Shown here: positions 24,518 to 32,958 of the stretch, in pieces
Numbering within the stretch: position 1 is the first letter of the stretch
Layout: the number at the start of each line of letters is the position of its first letter
Assembly (NCBI GenBank): GCA_003151745.1
Contig: PLYJ01000096.1
Span: forward strand, 1 to 41,570
Length of the DNA: 41,570 nt
Direction: 5' to 3'
Origin: Bacteroidota bacterium
GTDB taxonomy: Bacteria > Bacteroidota > Bacteroidia > AKYH767-A > 2013-40CM-41-45
Made by a program: the position numbers and the translations under genes
The notes under the pieces: model-generated
Seen by the model: only the letters and a program-made list of their open reading frames with translations
Told to the model about the DNA's origin: nothing
Database searches by the model: none

Positions 24518-25063
24518 TTACTTTTTATACGGCACGTAGTTCGCATTCAATTTAACGGGAATCACTTCGGCAATATTCGCAACAACTAATTTGGGAACAA
24601 TGATATTATAATCCTTGAGGGCGACATTGAACTCGCACTTCAATGCCAACGTTCCGTTTTTAATGGTTAGTGTTCCTGAAGGCGTAACGGCTTTTTCAAC
24701 TCCATGCATTTTCATCGTGCCGGCAGCGGTTACTTTATATTCGCCGTCTTTAGCAAAGTCAAGGTCTTCGTTTATTTTTCCCTGGAAGATGGCATCAGGA
24801 TATTTATCACTCTCCAGATATTTTTCATTGAAATGTTCTTCCATCAGCGAGCTTTTAAATTTAAAATTCCTGATGGGGACAACAAAAACCACTTCTTTGG
24901 TACTTGTATTTATAAACGAGCTGATGTTTTTATTGCGGGCATCAATGTTTTCCACTGAGGTCTCTGAGAAAAAAGAAATTTCACCTTCATTGCATTTAAA
25001 AATGCCCTGTGCATATACATGCACCGAAGCTAAAACTAAAACCAGAAAGATTATTCTTTTCAT
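24518..25063 (-). CDS. YceI-family periplasmic lipid-binding protein
   Basis: This is a 181-residue exported protein with signal peptide MKRIIFLVLVLASVHVYAQG. The mature part has the YceI lipocalin-like pattern: ISFFSETSVENIDARNKNISSFINTSTKEVVF, FKSSLMEEHFNEKYLESDKYPDAIF, a later MKMHGVEKAVTPSGTLTIK, and strand-rich sequence between. Members bind isoprenoid-type lipids in the periplasm; the ligand here is unknown. Confidence 0.93.
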   Translation of the reverse strand: MKRIIFLVLVLASVHVYAQGIFKCNEGEISFFSETSVENIDARNKNISSFINTSTKEVVFVVPIRNFKFKSSLMEEHFNEKYLESDKYPDAIFQGKINEDLDFAKDGEYKVTAAGTMKMHGVEKAVTPSGTLTIKNGTLALKCEFNVALKDYNIIVPKLVVANIAEVIPVKLNANYVPYKK

Positions 25064-25386
25064 AAAGCTGCTTTTATACCGTGATTACATTAACGGAGTA
25101 ATCATTTTTTATAAATCATATACTCACGGCTGCGAATGTATATAACCATGTAATTAAATAAACATGACGTTTGACATAACAATAACCATACAAAAGTCCT
25201 TTTTAGTATAAGATTGCAAAGATTTTTAAAAGGATTTAACCGTCTTTAATGTATAGATGTGAAAATGTGCAGATTAGTTGCGTTAATCCATACATCCGCT
25301 CATTTGCTCATTCCATATCTGCTTTTTGGATTTTAAAATTTATCCTTATTTTTGGGGCAGTAATAACCTATTAACTTTAAATTATA
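25064..25386. other. Divergent intergenic region: yceI-like promoter side, heptamer element and cspA promoter
   Basis: These 323 bp contain no gene. At 25249-25318 there is a 7-bp-periodic run (ATGTATA, GATGTGA, AAATGTG, then TACATCC, GCTCATT, TGCTCAT) whose halves are approximate reverse complements. The last 65 bp hold the cspA promoter. Confidence 0.65.
25325..25354 (+). promoter_or_regulatory. Promoter of the cold-shock gene
   Basis: TTTG (25325-25328) and TATTTTTG (25347-25354) match the Bacteroidota -33 and -7 consensus with an 18-bp gap. This is the most complete promoter in the window. The predicted leader is about 25 nt, short for a cold-shock gene. Confidence 0.7.
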
Positions 25387-25581
25387 ATGAAAACAGGTAC
25401 AGTAAAATTCTTCAACACAGCAAAGGGATTTGGATTTATCACTTCTGACGAAAACAAAACCGATGTGTTCGTTCATCATACAGGCATTACCGAACCTATT
25501 CGTGAAAATGACCGCGTAGAGTTTGAAGTAGTTGAAGGTAAAAAAGGCTTGAATGCAGTTAATGTGAAAAAGGCGCAGTAA
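25387..25581 (+). CDS. cspA: Cold-shock protein, CspA family
   Basis: This is a 64-residue single cold-shock domain that binds single-stranded RNA or DNA and melts mRNA structure. RNP1 is KGFGFI (13-18) and RNP2 is VFVHH (27-31), and the rest follows the five-strand OB fold (ENDRVEFEVVEGKKGLNAVNVKKA). It has a good promoter and a strong terminator and so forms its own transcription unit. The symbol is given in the family sense; paralogues elsewhere in the genome are likely. Confidence 0.95.
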   Translation: MKTGTVKFFNTAKGFGFITSDENKTDVFVHHTGITEPIRENDRVEFEVVEGKKGLNAVNVKKAQ

Positions 25582-25607
25582 TTTAATTCAAACCTCACAG
25601 CAAACAG

Positions 25608-25640
25608 AAAGCGTCGTGCAGCATTGCATGACGCCTTTTT
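25608..25640 (+). terminator. Rho-independent terminator of the cold-shock gene
   Basis: AAAGCGTCGTGCA pairs with TGCATGACGCCTTT with minor mismatches across a 4-nt GCAT loop and is followed by a T run, 27 bp after the stop codon. Confidence 0.9.
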
Positions 25641-25726
25641 ATTTAAGGGCAGATGAAAATTCTTCAATCTGTGTAATGACCTTCACAACAGATAATAAAT
25701 ACCTGGTCATTCGTTACTTCATATAC

Positions 25727-25927
25727 TTAGCGATGCTCCTGAATAATCCTTCGTGACCACAAACCTTTGAACTGATGCTTCAGCGGTTCTGGCTTACTTG
25801 TTCCCTTAAAGGGTTCGCGGGTAATTTCTAAAATTAATTCCATCACCTTTAGAAATGTTTTTTTATCTCTCAGCGACCAGGCATAGATATCCTTAAATGC
25901 TTTTTGCGAAAAGCCAATGCTCCTCAT
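25727..25927 (-). CDS. YoeB/Txe-type toxin, truncated by a premature stop
   Basis: This is a RelE-superfamily mRNA endoribonuclease of a type II toxin-antitoxin pair. The 66 residues match YoeB up to KPEPLKHQFKGLWSRRIIQEHR. The frame then hits TAA (25727-25729), where the family has a leucine (TTA), and continues beyond the stop as VYEVTNDQVFIICCEGHYTD to a TGA at 25664-25666. That tail is the normal YoeB C-terminus with the final catalytic His-Tyr. The toxin is therefore probably inactive through one point mutation, or the base call is wrong. Its ATG overlaps the antitoxin stop by 4 bp. Confidence 0.88.
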   Translation of the reverse strand: MRSIGFSQKAFKDIYAWSLRDKKTFLKVMELILEITREPFKGTSKPEPLKHQFKGLWSRRIIQEHR

Positions 25928-26154
25928 CTAGCAACAAGCTTTTCAGAAAACTTTTTAAAATCATCAGGCGAAAAAGAAATAATGTTTTTACGAAGGCGTA
26001 CATCTTCCACCGCCTGCATAAATTCCTCTTTTCCTTTTGAACCGGATGCCGAAGTAATAGTTATTTCAACCTCTTTGTTTTTAAAAAGCTTACGCACAAG
26101 TTTAATAAAGTCTTCGTTTAACTCCGAAGGTTTTAGGCGGTAGATGGCTTCCAT
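25924..26154 (-). CDS. Antitoxin of the YoeB-type module
   Basis: This 76-residue protein (MEAIYRLKPSELNEDFIKLVRKLFKNKEVEITI ...) lies immediately upstream of the toxin and overlaps it by 4 bp (ATGA), the standard antitoxin-first layout. The C-terminal half (EEFMQAVEDVRLRKNIISFSPDDFKKFSEKLV) is the likely toxin-wrapping segment. It does not look like classical YefM. The ATG at 26154 is preferred; the frame's earlier start at 26223 would add an unrelated hydrophobic stretch from the intergenic region. Confidence 0.82.
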   Translation of the reverse strand: MEAIYRLKPSELNEDFIKLVRKLFKNKEVEITITSASGSKGKEEFMQAVEDVRLRKNIISFSPDDFKKFSEKLVAR

Positions 26155-26195
26155 AATCAATTTGTTTTGTGCAAATATAAATAAGATTAAGGCAA

Positions 26196-26309
26196 CCCAC
26201 TCCCAAACCAAAGAAAACTGCAAAAGATTTTGAGAAGTTTGCCGGCATTCTAAAAGGCGATGTGATTAATGAATTGATGAAAGAAAAGAAGATTGAAAAG
26301 GAGTTGTGA
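26196..26309 (+). pseudogene. C-terminal remnant of an unidentified gene
   Basis: The plus strand carries an open frame ending KPKKTAKDFEKFAGILKGDVINELMKEKKIEKEL with a TGA at 26307-26309 and no start codon before it. The composition (KKTAKDFEKFAGILKG...EL) resembles the tail of small antitoxins. It is probably a leftover of an earlier toxin-antitoxin or defence gene between the toxin-antitoxin pair and the restriction operon. Confidence 0.4.
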
Positions 26310-26333
26310 ACTATTTTATGAATCTTTCCGTAC

Positions 26334-28853
26334 TTACTTCATAATCTTGTTTATGTCATTTTGCCATTCATCTTCAAACACAACCTGAAATTCAAAATCG
26401 TGGTCTGGAAATTCGTCAAACAATTCTGTCCATGCTTTTTTTGCACCCAACTCGTTGCATAGTGCAAATACATTCTGTTTGTATTTGGTGTCATCGTTTG
26501 CTTTTAGATGAACGCCCTTTGTTTCCAATACATAAACCTTATCGTAATCTTCTTTCTTGCTTTTGTTTTTCTTTGCTGCAATAAAGTCAGGATAGATTTT
26601 ATTGCGTTGCCAACCTTGGATATGAAAATCTTTTCTCACTCTGTTTCTATACCACCAAAGTAATTGTTCCTGTTCGTCCAAATAAATAGCGACTGTTTTT
26701 TCGGTGTCGTTTAAATCTTCATCAGGCACATAATCAAATAAAGAATTTTGAATGGGTGAATTGTCACTGCGAACCAACTGCTTGTTGCTTTTTACTTTAA
26801 TGTGTGAAGGCAACAAATGATGTCCTTTCTCCTGAATTAAAAAGAAGCAAAGTTTCTTTCTGTCCAATAATTTTTTGAAAACCTCTTCTGCCATTTTGTT
26901 TTTCTCCTTCTCCAAAATCTTTTTCAACTCTTCAATCACAAAAACGAAATTGGCTGCAATAGTTTCCTTGTCATGCTTTTTTGAGAGTAGTTGAAGCGCT
27001 TTGTGTCCTAACTCAAAAGCAATCCAGGGATTTGGAATAACATCACCCAACTGTCTTGCTAAAAATGCTTCGTCAATTTCCAACGTACCTTTGGTTTCCA
27101 ATCTCCCTGTTTCCTGCAACAACTCCTTCTCTTCATTGCTCAAACCCAAAGTCAACTCCTGTTCCTTACTTTGTTTGTCACTTAAAGTTTTCTCTGCAAT
27201 TTCACGCACATCTAATTTCTCCCAGTCAATTCCGCTAAGAATATCAGCTTCAAAAATTATATCTCTCCAACTTTCCTTTTCCTGTATCACAAACTTTGGC
27301 AGATAAATATTGCCTTCAAACTTTTTAAAACCCGGACGGTAATTTAAATCGCGGTCTTTAAAAGAGCTTTCTCCTGTGCCTTCATCATCAGTCACTAATC
27401 TTCCGGCGATGTCTCCAAGTCCTTCACCTTCCAAGCCATTCTTTATTTCTCTTACCAATGTAGCTGCATTGGGTTTGTAAGTGTAGATATAACACTCATC
27501 TAACTCTTTCACTTTAGTTTTTATGGCTGAGGGCTGACGCAGAATTCTTCCAACCAATTGTGTAATGCCCGTGGCTGATTGCGGATTGGTAAGAATGGTG
27601 AGTATGTATGCAAATGAACAGTCCCAACCTTCCTGCAATGCCTGTTTCGTTATAATGTAGCGAATATCACAATCGCGGGCAAACAAATCTATGCCTTCAA
27701 TATCATCTTTCTCACTGCTCTTAATTGCTATATGCTTTTCAGGAACATTGCATTTCTTCATCAAATACTCTTTCGCATCTTCGGCATGTATAAAGCCGCT
27801 ACTCCGTTGGTCTTTACCAGTCCGTTCTACTTGAATGAGGCATATAGGCCGAATGTATTCGCCTGTATTCTCTTCATATTCTTTTGCTTTCTTTTCTAAT
27901 TCATTTCGCTTTTCAAAACTTGCAAGCATGGTATCTTTCCAATCCAAACTTGTTTTGTTGGTTAAATGAATATCCAGCTTTATCATTTCTTCTTCGTGCA
28001 ATTCTCTTCCGGTAATCTTCACTAATTCATTGCTGTTTGGTGGCGGCGTTGCAGAAAGCTCAAGTATAAAACTTGGATTAAAATTCCTCACGGTGTTCCG
28101 TGCCTGTTCTCCGTAGGCTCGATGTCCTTCATCAATTATAACAAGCGGCTTCAATAACTTCAAAGTATTTCCTAATGAAGTTTTTATTTGCTTTTGAAAA
28201 ACCTCTTCATCATCACCAAAGCAATCAAGGTTTGGAATAAGCTTTACTAATTCCATTTGTGCAGGGTAATGATCTTCAGCAGGGAAAAAATCTGTGTAGC
28301 CACCTGCATCACGAAATACTTTAAGTGTATCCCTGTTCAGGCGATTTGCTGAAGGCAGCATTAGCATCATCACTACTAAATTTTCTTCTACATCAAGGCG
28401 GTTAAACATTTCTGTTTTCTCTTTGATAAGTGTTCTGCCGCCGCTTGAAATATCTAATATCTGCCTGTAAGGATGCTCACGGTTTTTGAGAGCTAAAATT
28501 GTTTGACGATAAATTTGTGTTGACGGAACAATCCAAAGCACTAAGCCAGTTTGCTTTTTGAGATACGATTTGTGAATAAGGTCAATGCTGTGACAAGCCA
28601 ACAAAGTTTTCCCTCCGCCTGTCGGAACTTTAAAATACACATCAGGCAAAGGTTCATTCAGTCCGTTTGTTTTGCTGTGATAAATATTTCTGTTTGTTGC
28701 CTGTGTGAAAGCTCGTTTTGGAAAATTAAATTCACTTGCCATTTCAGAATCAAACGCTATTGCCTTTTCATACTTGGCTCTAAAGTCATTCAATGCACCC
28801 AAATAATCTTTGAGTGTGGTCAATACTTTTTCCTGGTAATGCTTTAACCTCAT
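26334..28853 (-). CDS. res: Type III restriction enzyme, Res helicase-nuclease subunit
   Basis: This is the restriction subunit of a type III system: an ATP-dependent translocase/helicase with a C-terminal nuclease. The 839-residue protein (from ATG 28853) has Walker A VPTGGGKT (76-83), the DEGH box (IIDEGHRAYG, 241-244), the helicase motif LVGRILRQP and, near the C-terminus, the PD-(D/E)XK pair PDFIAA ... LETKG. The ATG at 28853 overlaps the mod stop by 4 bp and is preferred over one 36 bp upstream. The frame is intact, but the partner mod is broken, so restriction should be off unless the stop is bypassed. Confidence 0.95.
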   Translation of the reverse strand: MRLKHYQEKVLTTLKDYLGALNDFRAKYEKAIAFDSEMASEFNFPKRAFTQATNRNIYHSKTNGLNEPLPDVYFKVPTGGGKTLLACHSIDLIHKSYLKKQTGLVLWIVPSTQIYRQTILALKNREHPYRQILDISSGGRTLIKEKTEMFNRLDVEENLVVMMLMLPSANRLNRDTLKVFRDAGGYTDFFPAEDHYPAQMELVKLIPNLDCFGDDEEVFQKQIKTSLGNTLKLLKPLVIIDEGHRAYGEQARNTVRNFNPSFILELSATPPPNSNELVKITGRELHEEEMIKLDIHLTNKTSLDWKDTMLASFEKRNELEKKAKEYEENTGEYIRPICLIQVERTGKDQRSSGFIHAEDAKEYLMKKCNVPEKHIAIKSSEKDDIEGIDLFARDCDIRYIITKQALQEGWDCSFAYILTILTNPQSATGITQLVGRILRQPSAIKTKVKELDECYIYTYKPNAATLVREIKNGLEGEGLGDIAGRLVTDDEGTGESSFKDRDLNYRPGFKKFEGNIYLPKFVIQEKESWRDIIFEADILSGIDWEKLDVREIAEKTLSDKQSKEQELTLGLSNEEKELLQETGRLETKGTLEIDEAFLARQLGDVIPNPWIAFELGHKALQLLSKKHDKETIAANFVFVIEELKKILEKEKNKMAEEVFKKLLDRKKLCFFLIQEKGHHLLPSHIKVKSNKQLVRSDNSPIQNSLFDYVPDEDLNDTEKTVAIYLDEQEQLLWWYRNRVRKDFHIQGWQRNKIYPDFIAAKKNKSKKEDYDKVYVLETKGVHLKANDDTKYKQNVFALCNELGAKKAWTELFDEFPDHDFEFQVVFEDEWQNDINKIMK

Positions 28854-30133
28854 TTCTGTATGCGGTAAATTTCGTAAGGCAATTGGCAATAATCAATCCG
28901 GTGTTCAAGCAAAGTGTAATCATCCACGTATTTTGCTGGAGCAAAAACCAAACGTTGTTTGCTTTTGAATTTGGGCAATGCTTTCGCTTCATCCAATGTC
29001 AACGCATTTTTCTTTAGCCATTCGGTGTCAGGTTTGTAGTGCAAATACACTTCATAGTTTTTGCTTTCACCGATGAAACCTGTTTTTTCATTCACGGCTT
29101 TTTCGTTGAACTCCTCACCAGTGGCAGTATAAAATAAATATCTCGCAAACTCTTTGAACGAAGGTAAATTCTTTCCTCTCAAAATGCTTTCCATCTCTAT
29201 CTCTTTGCCCAACTCAAAATAACTGAATGAACCACCTGTTCCTTTTTTCAAATTTTCATTCTTTGCTGTTTTCACACCCTTGATAACTCTGCGAACTCTT
29301 TCGGCTGTAATTGTATTGGCATAATCTTCCTGTTCAACTAAAATAAATTTCCTGTTGCCTCCATCTTCTTTGTTGAGTTCTAAAACTGCATGGGCTGTTG
29401 TGCCGGAACCTGCGAAGCTGTCGAGGACTATGTCATTCTCATTTGTTGAGAGTTCAATTATCCTTCTTATTAAAGCTACCGGTTTAGGAGTTGCAAAAAG
29501 ATTATCGTTAAACAATTCTTTCAAAGGCTTCTTTGCATCATCATTACTACCAACTTCGTCGTACATCCATATAGATTTTGTAGTAACTCCTTCTTTCATT
29601 TCGGAAAGAAATTTTTTCATTCTTGGAACTGCATCACCTTTTGCACCATACCATATTCTTTTTTCCTTATCTGCCTTTTTTAATGTTTCTAAAGCATATC
29701 TAGGAAATGTTCCTGCAGGAGGCTGCCATTTAATACCATTATTGAATTTAAAAGTATAGGTACTATCTGTTCCGCTTTTTGCATGAAGAGGCTGTGTCAT
29801 CCAATCACCCCTTGGATCATTGTCAGGATTAGAATATCTTTCGTTTTGCTCCTCAGTTCTAGCAAGTAGATTTAAAGTAAATCCCTGTTTAGTTTCTCCT
29901 TCAATCTTATTTTTTGCATAACAAATAACGAAGTCGTGTGTATCAGAAAAATATTTGGCATCATTACTTTGAGTGTATTTCTTCTGCCAAATAATGTTTT
30001 GGATGAAATTTTGTTCTCCGAAAATCTCATCAAGCAAACACCTTAAATTATGCTGTTCGTTATCATCACAGGAAATAAAAATTGCTCCATCTCCACTCAA
30101 CAACTCACGAAGTAATTTTAATCGTGGCATCAT
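28850..30133 (-). CDS. mod: Type III DNA methyltransferase (Mod), C-terminal part of a split gene
   Basis: This 427-residue frame is the larger part of the Mod subunit, a beta-class adenine methyltransferase that also supplies target recognition for Res. It contains the S-adenosylmethionine motif FAGSGT (240-245) after the recognition region, while the catalytic DPPY lies in the separate upstream frame. Upstream sequence continues in the same frame (LCL, then TGA at 30143-30145, then HDK). The two parts are therefore one gene, 28850-30469, about 539 codons, interrupted by a single TGA. Relatives usually have HDKW at this point, so TGG to TGA is the likely change. Confidence 0.9.
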   Translation of the reverse strand: MMPRLKLLRELLSGDGAIFISCDDNEQHNLRCLLDEIFGEQNFIQNIIWQKKYTQSNDAKYFSDTHDFVICYAKNKIEGETKQGFTLNLLARTEEQNERYSNPDNDPRGDWMTQPLHAKSGTDSTYTFKFNNGIKWQPPAGTFPRYALETLKKADKEKRIWYGAKGDAVPRMKKFLSEMKEGVTTKSIWMYDEVGSNDDAKKPLKELFNDNLFATPKPVALIRRIIELSTNENDIVLDSFAGSGTTAHAVLELNKEDGGNRKFILVEQEDYANTITAERVRRVIKGVKTAKNENLKKGTGGSFSYFELGKEIEMESILRGKNLPSFKEFARYLFYTATGEEFNEKAVNEKTGFIGESKNYEVYLHYKPDTEWLKKNALTLDEAKALPKFKSKQRLVFAPAKYVDDYTLLEHRIDYCQLPYEIYRIQK

Positions 30134-30142
30134 CAGGCAAAG

Positions 30143-30469
30143 TCATTTGTCATGCCTTGTCAAATCTTCTTTGTCAACCACCTTGCCCAACCAATCTTTT
30201 ATCATCGGGCTGTTTACATTGTCGTTGTAAACCCAATTTTCGTTTCCTGTGTTATAAGGCGGGTCAATGTAGATGCACTTTATTTTTCCTGAGTAGGTGG
30301 GCAGCAATGCCTTCAATGCTTTCAGGTTGTCGCCTTGTATAATCAGGTTGTCGTGCAAAGAAATTTTGTCCGTCAAACTCAATTCTTTCTTCGGCACCAA
30401 TTGGTGATACTTCACCGCAAGGTGATGGTTTTGAACAAAGGTCTTTCCTTTAAAATGGAGTGTTGGCAT
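30143..30469 (-). CDS. mod: Type III DNA methyltransferase (Mod), N-terminal part ending at a premature TGA
   Basis: This 108-residue frame starts MPTLHFKGKTFVQNHHLAVKY and holds the catalytic IYIDPPYNTG motif (DPPY at 69-72), as expected at the start of a type III Mod. It ends EDLTRHDK followed by TGA; the frame then resumes LCLMMPRLKLLRELLSGDG, standard Mod sequence. It starts 2 bp after the stop of the AlbA_2 ATPase gene. Alone it lacks the S-adenosylmethionine-binding and recognition regions and cannot be active. Confidence 0.9.
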   Translation of the reverse strand: MPTLHFKGKTFVQNHHLAVKYHQLVPKKELSLTDKISLHDNLIIQGDNLKALKALLPTYSGKIKCIYIDPPYNTGNENWVYNDNVNSPMIKDWLGKVVDKEDLTRHDK

Positions 30470-30471
30470 GG

Positions 30472-32364
30472 TTAGTCAAATAAGTCCTTTTTCTCTTTAA
30501 GTTTATGGTTAAGTTCGTAATCTATAGTTCTTTTGTTTCCCTTTAGTGTTGTACCTTTTATGGCAGTGAGAAAACCGGCTTCTTCAAGTTTATTAAACAG
30601 GTATCTTACTTTTCTTTTAAAATCATCATGTTTTTTCAAATCAAGATTGCCTTCATCTGTTTTATAGTAAATAAAATTACTAATGAGATTAGCGCTGATT
30701 TTATTTTTTAAAGAGAAATTCTTATGCATGTAAATTGCGTTAAGTACTTCTTTTTGTTCAGGTTTTATTTCATCAAACCTGCTCCCAAAAAACTCTCTGA
30801 GTTCGGGATAGAAATTCTTTTTGTGAAAAATTCTGTCTGTGATATAGATAGAATAAATTTCGTTGCTCTGTGGGTGCTTGTATATCAAACCTGTTTCTTC
30901 AAGTGTGTTGATGGCATTGAGATGATTGTTGTTTTTGGTTAGTAACAAAGTCCACTTTTCATTTTTGTTTTCAATTTCAGATTTGTAGAAATAGGCAAAC
31001 ACTCTTTTTTGTTCTTCAGTTAGTTCTTCACCGTCTAATTTTTCGGTAATGTATTTTGAATAGGAATCTATTAATGATTCCATCCATTCATCAACAAGTT
31101 TACCTTTAGGAATGATCAAAGAGAGTTCATCTGGAGAATGAAAAATGAAATAAGGCAAGTCAATGAACCCATTAAGGCAGGAACTCACTAAATTCTTCAT
31201 GCCTCTTCCTTTGCCTTCCCATTTTTGAAATACATTTAAAACCTTAGCAAGTTTAGGATTGTTGGGTTTTGCATTGTTTGTAATGATTCTCCTGAGTTGA
31301 ATTTCTTGCTTGCTGTCAGGTGGAATCAATAATTGTTTCTTAAACCTTCCAGGGTTTCGTATTTCAATATGTTTGAATGGAACAATGTTTATCCCAACAT
31401 ATTTGTCAATAGTGTAGTCACGGTGAGCTAAAGCATTATTGGAACTTTCCCGAATGAGTTCTAATGGATACTCATAAGTTTTTGTTCCTCCATTATCAAG
31501 TGACAATCCGGTTTGAATGTTTCTCAAAATAAATCTCTCGCTTTCTAACAGCAACGGAATAACATTATCATTAATCACTTTTTTATTTTGAGGTAAATCT
31601 CCTGGAATATCTACATAAGCATCAACCTGACTTCTGAAACTCAAAAAGTGCGAAAGGTTTTCGCCACATACCAACATACCTAACAAAGTAGGTTTATTGT
31701 CCCGATAAAATCCATTGAAAGTATAAAATGGTATTGCTTCTTCAACCGATTTTAAATTATTGATTGTTTGCGATTCTTCATTTGATTTATTGATATAAAA
31801 ATTTGCTTTGTCAATATTCAAATCATCAAGAGTTGCATTAGGAACCGGTTGAAGTTCTCTTGCATTAATGTAATCCTGTTTTTCTTCTTTCTGTATTTCT
31901 ATATCATGCTGTGTAATATGCTCATCACTTTGCATTATTCTTTTGTATGCTACACCCTTATAAAAAACATATTTTTCATCATAAGCCAAAGCGTCAACAA
32001 ACATTATCATTATTTTTTGATTCATGAATTCCCTTTGTTCAAGCTGAATTAAACGCATAATATCTTTTGGATGGTCTGCATCATCTCTAAAGGTTTTCAA
32101 TGCTTCTTTCAATGAGGATTCATTATTGAAATTGAATCCTTTGACTTCATAATGCTTGTGTTCGCTTTTGTCATCTTCCTTAATTCCCATAATGATAATT
32201 CCACCATCGGTATTAAGAAACGCACAAACCGATTCCATAACACTATCCCAATTTACCGTTCCTTTGTGTCCGTAATTTTTAAGTTCAATAATTTCACTTT
32301 CGATACGCCTGTATTGATTCGTTAAAATACAATCTTCAATATCGGATAGAATTTCCTTAATCAT
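30472..32364 (-). CDS. Schlafen/AlbA_2 domain ATP-binding protein in the type III R-M operon
   Basis: This 630-residue protein begins with an AlbA_2/Schlafen-type domain (ESEIIELKNYGH ... VCAFLNTDGGIIIMGIKEDD, about 20-150). A RecG-C/HATPase_c_4-like region follows (about 200-400; YPLELIRESSNNALAHRDYTIDKYV, with the N-box-like N-N-A-x-x-H-R-D-Y and IRNPGRF). The last 200 residues are helical with winged-helix-like segments. Such proteins often accompany defence genes. It overlaps the upstream XRE regulator by 4 bp and precedes mod by 2 bp, so it is cotranscribed with the restriction system. Its exact activity is unknown. Confidence 0.87.
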   Translation of the reverse strand: MIKEILSDIEDCILTNQYRRIESEIIELKNYGHKGTVNWDSVMESVCAFLNTDGGIIIMGIKEDDKSEHKHYEVKGFNFNNESSLKEALKTFRDDADHPKDIMRLIQLEQREFMNQKIMIMFVDALAYDEKYVFYKGVAYKRIMQSDEHITQHDIEIQKEEKQDYINARELQPVPNATLDDLNIDKANFYINKSNEESQTINNLKSVEEAIPFYTFNGFYRDNKPTLLGMLVCGENLSHFLSFRSQVDAYVDIPGDLPQNKKVINDNVIPLLLESERFILRNIQTGLSLDNGGTKTYEYPLELIRESSNNALAHRDYTIDKYVGINIVPFKHIEIRNPGRFKKQLLIPPDSKQEIQLRRIITNNAKPNNPKLAKVLNVFQKWEGKGRGMKNLVSSCLNGFIDLPYFIFHSPDELSLIIPKGKLVDEWMESLIDSYSKYITEKLDGEELTEEQKRVFAYFYKSEIENKNEKWTLLLTKNNNHLNAINTLEETGLIYKHPQSNEIYSIYITDRIFHKKNFYPELREFFGSRFDEIKPEQKEVLNAIYMHKNFSLKNKISANLISNFIYYKTDEGNLDLKKHDDFKRKVRYLFNKLEEAGFLTAIKGTTLKGNKRTIDYELNHKLKEKKDLFD

Positions 32365-32666
32365 TTTCTGTTTTGTCTTTTCTGATACTTTACCTTTTCC
32401 TCTGCTACTTGTAAAGCCTGTAGAGCTTGTGCCTCATCTTCCAATTCATAAACTAATTTATCAGAGAGCCATGCAATTAACAAATCGCTTTCTTTTGCAT
32501 GAAAGTAACGTGCAAGTTTAATCACCTGCTCGCGGGATGCTTTGCGCTGTCCCCGCTCAATCTTGCTTTGAACAGCAACGTCAATGTCAAGATGAGAAGC
32601 CACCTCTCTTAATGGAAGCTGCTTTTCTTCTCTTAGCTTTCTGATAATGTCTCCAAAACTCTCCAT
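32361..32666 (-). CDS. XRE-family regulator, controller-like, of the R-M operon
   Basis: This 101-residue helix-turn-helix protein has an N-terminal HTH_3 domain (FGDIIRKLREEKQLPLREVASHLDIDVAVQSKIERGQRKASREQVIKLARYF) and a charged C-terminal extension. It is the first gene of the operon and overlaps the ATPase gene by 4 bp. A perfect 7-5-7 dyad overlapping its -7 box lies just upstream. By analogy with restriction-modification controller proteins it probably represses or tunes its own operon; that role is inferred. Confidence 0.92.
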   Translation of the reverse strand: MESFGDIIRKLREEKQLPLREVASHLDIDVAVQSKIERGQRKASREQVIKLARYFHAKESDLLIAWLSDKLVYELEDEAQALQALQVAEEKVKYQKRQNRK

Positions 32667-32671
32667 TCAAT

Positions 32672-32694
32672 TTTGACAAATTTTGTCAAAGATA
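32672..32694 (-). promoter_or_regulatory. Operator and -7 box of the R-M operon
   Basis: The dyad TTTGACA-AATTT-TGTCAAA (32672-32690) overlaps TATCTTTG (minus strand, 32687-32694), a perfect TAnnTTTG. A TTG 21 bp further upstream can serve as the -33 element. Binding by the XRE protein would block RNA polymerase directly. Confidence 0.7.
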
Positions 32695-32958
32695 GTTTTT
32701 TTGCTTTTAAAATAGCAATAAAAAAGAAAGAAAGTTTTCAACAATGAACAAAAGAAAAAGCTCCTTATCTTATCAATTTCAAATACTCCTTTATACCACT
32801 TGAATTTTCAAAAGATTATTAATAATCAGGTTTGAAGTTACACTTATCCTTGCCCATGATCGCACAAACCATGTTTAAGATTACTCAAGCCATAAGCGAA
32901 TAACACGAACCTTGTTTGAGAATTATGCTAACAATAAGCGAAAACCCGCTATTTGAGC
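32695..32958. other. Gene-free stretch upstream of the R-M operon
   Basis: This AT-rich sequence contains no gene beyond the promoter -33 region. Near its end the phrase ATAAGCGAA occurs twice (about 32892 and 32934), just before the second 21-bp array. Confidence 0.5.

Noticed and set aside
28850-30469. Frameshift in mod
   Set aside because: Both parts are in the same reading frame; the interruption is a single TGA, not an indel.
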